Assembly (NCBI RefSeq): GCF_003634825.1 | Contig: NZ_RBXD01000001.1 | Span: 1,200,501 to 1,264,500, forward strand | Length of the DNA stretch: 64,000 nt | Source: Flavobacterium sp. 123 | GTDB lineage: Bacteria; Bacteroidota; Bacteroidia; Flavobacteriales; Flavobacteriaceae | Reading direction: 5' to 3' | Part shown: piece after piece, positions 62,655 through 64,000 of the stretch | Layout of the letters: each line of letters opens with the position of its first letter | Numbering within the stretch: the first letter of the stretch is position 1 | Notes under the pieces: generated by a model | What the model was told of the DNA's origin: nothing | What the model saw: only the letters and a program-made list of their open reading frames with translations | Database searches by the model: none | Program-made: the position numbers and the translations under genes

Positions 62655-63056
62655 GACTTAAGCTTTTAATTATATACACAAATTTACAAAATAAAATTTA
62701 ATTAACAATTCGTTGTTGATAATTATTTTAGCTAAAAGTATTACAAATTGAGAAAAAACATGCAAAACACCGAATAAATGTGCATTTCATCCGATATTTT
62801 ACTCAAAACAAAAAATACATTTGTAGGAATATTCAACTCTTGATTTTACCAAAAAACAAATTGAAATTTTCATATCAAGAAATCAAACACTCTTTTTTCA
62901 AAAAAGACAAATCCAAATTGTATGCTTCAATTTAAATTTTAAGTAAAAAAAGCAAAAAGAAAATCTCTAGAATAAATTTATTGATTTGACAATTAGAATT
63001 GGAAAACTTTGCTTTCGAAAATTTTTGACTAAACCATTTTCTTATATCTTTGCTTC
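62655..63056. other. 402-bp AT-rich divergent intergenic region
   Basis: The region separates the leftward surface cluster from holB and contains no believable ORF or RNA gene. It holds the holB promoter at 63025-63052. A promoter for the leftward cluster should also be here, but none is clear. Confidence 0.6.
63025..63052 (+). promoter_or_regulatory. Promoter of holB, probably leaderless transcript
   Basis: TTG at 63025-63027, a 17-nt spacer and TATCTTTG at 63045-63052 match the Bacteroidota consensus. The -7 box ends only 4 nt before the ATG, so transcription would start at or next to the start codon. Confidence 0.65.
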
Positions 63057-64000
63057 ATGCAGTTTTCAGAAATTATAGGTCAGGATTACATCAAAAGTCA
63101 TTTAACTAAAAGTGCCGATTTAGGTAGAATCCCTCATGCACAATTATTTGTAGGTCCAGAAGGTAGCGGAACCCTAGCTATGGCTATTGCCTATGCACAA
63201 TATATATTGTGTACTAATATAAATGGAGAAAACTCAGGACCTAATGAATCTTGTAATATTAAATTTCAAAAAATTTCACATCCTGACTTACATTTCGTAT
63301 ACCCTACTGTAAGTACCGAGGAAGTAAAGACAAAACCAAAAAGCATTGATTTCATAACGGATTGGAGAACATTTGTAACTCAAAATCCATACGGAAGTTT
63401 ATTTGATTGGTATTCCTTATTAGGTGTCCAAAATAAACAAGGCGAAATAAGAGTTGATGATGCACAGGAAATCTTGAAATCATTATCCTTAAAATCATAT
63501 GAAGGTGGCTATAAGTTTATGATTGTTTGGATGGCCGACAAATTAAACACTGCCGCATCTAATAAATTATTAAAACTATTAGAAGAACCACCCGAAAAAA
63601 CAGTCTTTATTTTAATATCTGAACATGAAGAAGATATTATTCAAACCATTCGTTCTCGATGTCAAATCATTAATTTTAATGGATTAAGCGAAGCAAGTAT
63701 TGCAAACGCTCTAATAGATAGGGAGCAAATGGATCCAAAGCTAGCTTCTAAAATTGCACATCAAGCACAAGGAAATTTCAACAAAGCATTGCATTTATCG
63801 CATGATGACACTGATGAATCTCCATTTGATTTATGGTTTGTAACATGGGTGCGAGCAGCATTTAAGGCAAAAGGTAATGCAGCGGCTATTCAAGATTTAA
63901 TTCAATGGAGCGAACAAATAGCTGGCTTGGGAAGAGAAACTCAGAAAAAATTTCTACAGTTTTGCATCGAAATGTTCCGACAAGCTTTACTATTGAATTA
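63057..64000 (+). CDS. holB: DNA polymerase III subunit delta', 3' end cut by window
   Basis: The clamp-loader delta' subunit, part of the replicative DNA polymerase complex. The N-terminus reads MQFSEIIGQDYIKSHL, followed by a degenerate nucleotide-binding loop (VGPEGSGTLAMAIAYAQ), a Cys-containing segment where zinc binds in the family, and LLKLLEEPPEKTVFILIS with SRCQIINF, the SRC motif that reaches the neighbouring subunit. About 314 codons are visible without a stop at the right edge. The ATG at 63057 gives the expected family start. Confidence 0.94.
   Translation, partial: MQFSEIIGQDYIKSHLTKSADLGRIPHAQLFVGPEGSGTLAMAIAYAQYILCTNINGENSGPNESCNIKFQKISHPDLHFVYPTVSTEEVKTKPKSIDFITDWRTFVTQNPYGSLFDWYSLLGVQNKQGEIRVDDAQEILKSLSLKSYEGGYKFMIVWMADKLNTAASNKLLKLLEEPPEKTVFILISEHEEDIIQTIRSRCQIINFNGLSEASIANALIDREQMDPKLASKIAHQAQGNFNKALHLSHDDTDESPFDLWFVTWVRAAFKAKGNAAAIQDLIQWSEQIAGLGRETQKKFLQFCIEMFRQALLLN

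Noticed and set aside
1..64000. Mobile elements, prophage, CRISPR arrays, tRNA or rRNA genes, defence systems
   Set aside because: No transposase, integrase, phage structural gene, regularly spaced repeat array, tRNA cloverleaf or known defence gene was seen on either strand.

Overview
The window comes from a low-GC member of the Bacteroidota, most likely Flavobacterium or a close relative. The signs are a gliding-motility lipoprotein (GldH), giant type B cargo of the type IX secretion system (T9SS) with PorP/SprF partners, a CrtY-type lycopene cyclase, Bacteroidota-type promoters (TTG, about 17-21 nt, then TAnnTTTG), and almost no Shine-Dalgarno sequences. Nothing looks like a prophage, insertion sequence, CRISPR array, tRNA or rRNA. 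The sequence is mostly chromosomal housekeeping and surface genes.

Layout. 1-5000: metal homeostasis (feoB cut by the left edge, a tiny Cys-rich FeoB companion, a DtxR/MntR-type regulator, and an Nramp transporter fused to a universal-stress domain). 5001-7472: an outer-membrane protein, lycopene cyclase and a bacilliredoxin. 7648-10484: a compact tRNA-wobble-uridine hydroxylation operon (TrhO-like rhodanese, TrhP-like U32 protein, ferredoxin). 10671-14760: ricT, gldH and a class A penicillin-binding protein. 14896-21155: acetoacetate CoA-transferase, class I fumarase, an SpmA-SpmB fusion, an exonuclease and an alkylguanine-DNA alkyltransferase. 21316-31743: nearly the whole haem pathway. hemA-C-D-E-orf-F-B runs leftwards. 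An AraC regulator, hemH, a MATE exporter and hemJ run rightwards. Only hemL is missing. 31746-37054: a histidine kinase, enoyl-CoA hydratase, HD hydrolase, acyl-ACP desaturase and PlsC. 37179-45191: rnpA, a C-terminal processing protease, tandem-OmpA protein, ElaA, DUF4837 lipoprotein, LysM lytic transglycosylase and pgk. 45358-62654: a T9SS surface cluster with two successive pairs of a type B cargo followed by a PorP/SprF protein. 63057 to the end: holB, cut by the right edge.

The strongest unexplained signals are these. (1) A structured repeat occurs three times, always just after a stop codon and always in the same sense relative to that gene, with a perfectly paired stem whose sequence changes completely between copies and a covarying outer helix. 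(2) One C-terminal domain is shared by the adjacent TrhO-like and TrhP-like enzymes, which make the same tRNA modification by different chemistries, with a ferredoxin coupled to them. (3) A PorP/SprF protein is fused to sixteen exact 16-residue TolA-like repeats and a SPOR-like C-terminus. (4) The divergent haem control region carries paired ACTTTT/AAAAGT dyads, and the same half-sites recur upstream of hemH. All functional statements are inferred from sequence reading only; no database search was run.
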